A model generated the notes under the pieces. It did no database searches, was not told the origin of the DNA, and saw only the letters and a program-made list of their open reading frames with translations. The translations under genes were made by a program, and so were the position numbers. Shown piece after piece: positions 61,532 to 64,000 of a stretch of 64,000 nt of DNA. Source of the DNA: Sphingobacteriaceae bacterium (GTDB taxonomy: Bacteria > Bacteroidota > Bacteroidia > Sphingobacteriales > Sphingobacteriaceae); NCBI GenBank assembly GCA_903642215.1, contig CAHJWG010000009.1, forward strand, positions 141,593-205,592, in the 5' to 3' direction. Positions within the stretch are counted from its first letter, which is position 1. The number at the start of each line of letters is the position of its first letter.

Positions 61532-61578
61532 GGTATCAGCTTTCAGGTATCAGCAATCAGCCATAAACCATCAGCAAT
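61532..61578. repeat. AGCTGATAGC-type repeat upstream of gldC
   Basis: GTATCAGCTTTCAGGTATCAGC followed by AATCAGCCATAAACCATCAGC. It shows that this family is not limited to the permease array. Confidence 0.45.
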
Positions 61579-61587
61579 GAACAATAT

Positions 61588-61854
61588 TTAACTAACTAAA
61601 ATATATAATACGGTTGCTAAAATTATAAAACTCAGTTCTACGATCCATATTCTTTTGGTTTCGGGGAAGAAGTTCCGGAAAGTTAAATCGAGAAATGATA
61701 CGGCTGCTGCAAATAATATGAACATCCAGCTGATGGCACTGCCAAAATGCTCGTACTTGCCGCCGGAAAGTTTGGCACCGTTTATCCAGATATCAACTGC
61801 AAGCGCAATAAATGCAGCCGTTGCAAAGTTGAGTGGTGTAAGCCTGAATTTCAT
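61588..61854 (-). CDS. Small membrane protein of unknown function
   Basis: 88 residues with three hydrophobic segments (about 8-24, 37-56 and 68-86): MKFRLTPLNFATAAFIALAV..., then ISWMFILFAAAVSFLDLTF and WIVELSFIILATVLYILVS. Its start is 12 bp downstream of the DEAD-box helicase stop on the same strand, suggesting one transcript. It resembles other small Bacteroidota membrane proteins but I assign no family. Confidence 0.6.
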   Translation of the reverse strand: MKFRLTPLNFATAAFIALAVDIWINGAKLSGGKYEHFGSAISWMFILFAAAVSFLDLTFRNFFPETKRIWIVELSFIILATVLYILVS

Positions 61855-61866
61855 GCTGCAAAAGAA

Positions 61867-63204
61867 CTATTTATTCCGCAATTTTTTGCCTCTGGCAGCT
61901 TTTGGCGTTTTAAATCTGCGGTCATCTTTTTTCTTTACAGGATTACTCTTCTGGTTAGAAAGTTTTTTTTCGTGGAAAGCACCTTTAAAATCCGGGTCTT
62001 CTTTGCGTAGCTGCATGTCGATTTCCTTATTCTGTTCCTGCCGTTCGTCGTAACCGGTTTCTTCCACAAAAACACCTTCCGGGATGGGTAAGATTTCTAT
62101 TTTCTGACGGATCAGTTTCTCAATTTTTTTGAGGTAATATTCTTCCTGCGGCGCACAAAAAGTAATCGCTTCTCCGGATTGTAAAGCCCGGCCGGTACGG
62201 CCGATCCGGTGTACATAATCTTCAATAACAACCGGCACATCAAAGTTAATCACATGGCTCACAGCACTTACATCGATCCCGCGGGAAGCCACATCGGTAG
62301 CAACCAGTATTTTTACTTCGTCGTTTTTGAAGGAATTGATAGAGTTGATACGCGTGTTTTGCCCTTTATTTGCGTGTAAAACCTTTACTTGATTTTGTCC
62401 CAGCTTGCGTTCCAGAAATTTGAAAACATCTTCTGCGGATTGCCGGGTTTTACAAAAAACGATCAGCTTGGTAATACTTTCCGGATCTTCCAGCAGTTTT
62501 TTCAGGATGTTGATCTTGGTTTTCATGTTCGGTACAAAATATAATTTCTGTACTACGGTTTGTGCCGGCGTTGCTTGCGGCGTAACCTCAATTACCGTTG
62601 GAAATTCTAGGAAATTACCTGCTAAAAGATGTATCTTATCGCTCATGGTAGCGGAGAAAAGCAAGTTTTGCCGTTTGCGTGGCACCACTTCTAAAATCCG
62701 GTTAATCTGCGGCATAAAACCCATATCCATCATTTTATCAGCTTCATCCAAAACTAAAACCTGTAAAGTTTTGGTAACAATGTGGCCGGCGATATACAAA
62801 TCCAAAAACCTGCCCGGCGAAGCCACAATAATATCCACACCTTTTTGTAGTTGTTCAATCTGCGGTTTCGGTCCCAAACCGCCGTACAAAACTATCGTTC
62901 TTAAATCCGTATTGATTGCATAAGCTTTGATGTTTTCTTCGATCTGCATGGCCAGTTCCCGCGTTGGCGAAATGATTAAAGCGCGCGGTGCATCGCCTTG
63001 CGCATATTTCAGTTTCATTAGCAAAGGCAAAACGTAAGCAGCAGTTTTCCCGGTTCCGGTTTGGGCGATGCCCATTACGTCCTGACCGTTCATGATTGGC
63101 GGAATAGCTTTTTGCTGGATCGGCGTTGGCTCGGTATAACCTGCATCGGTTAGGGCATTCAGGATCTGCCGGTTAAAATTAAAGTCCTCAAAAGTTACAG
63201 GCAT
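61867..63204 (-). CDS. DEAD-box RNA helicase, RhlE type
   Basis: 445 residues. Q motif (FNRQILNALTDAGYTEPTPIQ), Walker A AQTGTGKT, PTRELA, DEAD box VLDEADKM, SAT, and C-terminal RecA motifs ATDVASRGID and HRIGRTGR are all present. A lysine/arginine-rich C-terminal tail (FKTPKAARGKKLRNK) probably binds RNA. RhlE-like proteins remodel RNA and support ribosome assembly and growth in the cold. It is followed by a small membrane protein gene (12 bp). An exact 14-mer lies 62 bp upstream and points at the start. Confidence 0.93.
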   Translation of the reverse strand: MPVTFEDFNFNRQILNALTDAGYTEPTPIQQKAIPPIMNGQDVMGIAQTGTGKTAAYVLPLLMKLKYAQGDAPRALIISPTRELAMQIEENIKAYAINTDLRTIVLYGGLGPKPQIEQLQKGVDIIVASPGRFLDLYIAGHIVTKTLQVLVLDEADKMMDMGFMPQINRILEVVPRKRQNLLFSATMSDKIHLLAGNFLEFPTVIEVTPQATPAQTVVQKLYFVPNMKTKINILKKLLEDPESITKLIVFCKTRQSAEDVFKFLERKLGQNQVKVLHANKGQNTRINSINSFKNDEVKILVATDVASRGIDVSAVSHVINFDVPVVIEDYVHRIGRTGRALQSGEAITFCAPQEEYYLKKIEKLIRQKIEILPIPEGVFVEETGYDERQEQNKEIDMQLRKEDPDFKGAFHEKKLSNQKSNPVKKKDDRRFKTPKAARGKKLRNK

Positions 63205-63266
63205 AGGGGCAAAGATAAGGTTTTGTTTTTTGGCGAGGAGCGATGGGAATTTGAAGGATTACTCTG

Positions 63267-63280
63267 ATGCTTCTTTTATC
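63267..63280 (-). repeat. 14-mer GATAAAAGAAGCAT, exact copy
   Basis: Exact copy upstream of the DEAD-box helicase. It is also the left edge of the long tandem repeat, since the second unit carries a 13/14 version in the same place (63617-63630). Confidence 0.9.
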
Positions 63281-63616
63281 AGCATAAAATTGTATTTAAG
63301 CAGGCTTGCAGCCTTTCTTTCCGTTCTTTTCGCTTGAACAAAAAGAATCAACGAATTCAAGACAAACCCGATCCCTCCGGGCGTTTTGCCGGGCCTTCCC
63401 GCACCGTGGTGGAGACCATTATGGTGGCTCAGTCAGGTTTATAAAAAATTGTAAAAACGAAGGAGCCATCAAGCAGAGCCATTTGCAAGGTAACCACCCA
63501 GGTGCGCAGGGCTGCATTTCGCCCGGAGGCGATCCGAAATGCTTGAACTTTTGGTTCTTTTGTTTCAAGACAAAAGAACGAAGCATCAGCAACCGCAGGT
63601 TTGCTAACAAAGAAGC
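63267..63616. repeat. Long repeat, unit 1, with internal inverted halves
   Basis: Begins with the 14-mer and ATAAAATTGTATTTAAGC, then a block with GATCCCTCCGGGCGTTTTG and a second block with GCCCGGAGGCGATCCGAAATG. The two blocks are inverted versions of each other (both carry TTCTTTTxxxTTGAA-type ends), so the unit can fold into a large hairpin. There is no supported coding sequence; several frames here are spurious. Confidence 0.75.
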
Positions 63617-64000
63617 AAGCTTCTTTTATCAACATAAAATTGTATTTAAGCGGGCTTACAGCCCTTTTTTTCTATTCTTTTTGCTTGATCAAAAAGAACC
63701 AAAAAATCAAGACAAACCCGATCCCTCCGGGCGTTTTGTCGGGCCTTCCCGCCGTGGTGGTTACCGTTCTGGTGGAGACTGTTAAAATTTAAAGAGGATC
63801 CCTCCCTGCGGTCGGAATGACAGCATGGTACCAGAAAAACAGTTGGTGAAAGAAGCATCGCAAAAGAAAAGTTAACCGAAAGAAAAAATTAGCCGAAAGA
63901 AAGGCAACTTGCAAGGTAACCATCCAGGCGCGTTGGGCTGCATTTCGCCCGGAGGCGATCCGAAATGCTTGAACTTTTGGTTCTTTTGTTTCAAGACAAA
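63617..64000. repeat. Long repeat, unit 2 (runs off the window)
   Basis: Repeats unit 1 with differences: 13/14 14-mer, AACATAAAATTGTATTTAAGC, GATCCCTCCGGGCG, and at the far end the same CATTTCGCCCGGAGGCGATCC block. It contains an extra GATCCCTCCCTGCGGTCGGA segment near 63797 not seen in unit 1. The array may continue past the window. Confidence 0.7.

Noticed and set aside
63306..63858. Frames of 60-159 codons in the long repeat
   Set aside because: They follow the repeat units in both strands and have no domain features; treated as non-coding repeat.

Overview
The window looks like a chromosomal segment of a Bacteroidota bacterium of the Sphingobacteriaceae type (Mucilaginibacter or Pedobacter-like). 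Signs are a gliding-motility GldC homologue, a SusC-like TonB receptor with a CarboxypepD_reg domain paired with a DUF4374 lipoprotein, a Wzi-type capsule protein, four-helix-bundle (S23-type) and ~800-residue double FtsX permease families, and TAnnTTTG-type promoter boxes. The lineage is an inference from gene content.

Layout. 1-15.4 kb: a partial Wzi gene; DoxX; a small XRE regulator; an AT-rich two-gene cassette (SF1 helicase fused to a nuclease-like domain, plus a membrane-anchored coiled coil) that looks like acquired defence DNA; an MFS exporter; proC and argB; tRNA-Ser(GGA); an amidohydrolase; a TonB receptor/DUF4374 operon; and a DUF937-like gene. 15.4-54.8 kb: a very large export locus. 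Nine double FtsX/MacB-type permeases, one LolD/MacB-type ATPase and one HlyD-type adaptor lie on the minus strand. Three more permeases, a sigma54 response regulator and an NtrY-like kinase lie on the plus strand, diverging from a ~500-bp region near 44 kb. Cargo inside the array comprises a broken VapBC-type module, a secreted protein with two repeats, an SDR oxidoreductase, a small exported protein and a four-helix-bundle gene enclosed by heptamer repeats. 54.9-63.2 kb: a decayed zeta toxin, a MITE-like palindrome, a lipoprotein, a thirteenth permease, an alkyltransferase, a YciI protein, gldC, small membrane proteins and a DEAD-box helicase. 63.2-64.0 kb: a tandem, internally inverted long repeat running off the edge.

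The thirteen permeases share a near-invariant C-terminus (KAALANPVKSLRSE), and only one ATPase and one adaptor are visible. The simplest reading is many interchangeable permeases served by common partners, possibly controlled by the adjacent two-component system; this is inference.

The most unexpected signal is a 14-bp word, GATAAAAGAAGCAT. I find 18 exact copies and many one-mismatch copies across the window. Sixteen are intergenic, and 13 of 18 read toward the start of the next gene. It is not a palindrome, shows no strand skew, and matches no element I know. Four further repeat families punctuate the intergenic gaps: heptamer-built hairpins, ~100-bp palindromes, AGCTGATAGC-type repeats and a GGCTTTAGCC element.
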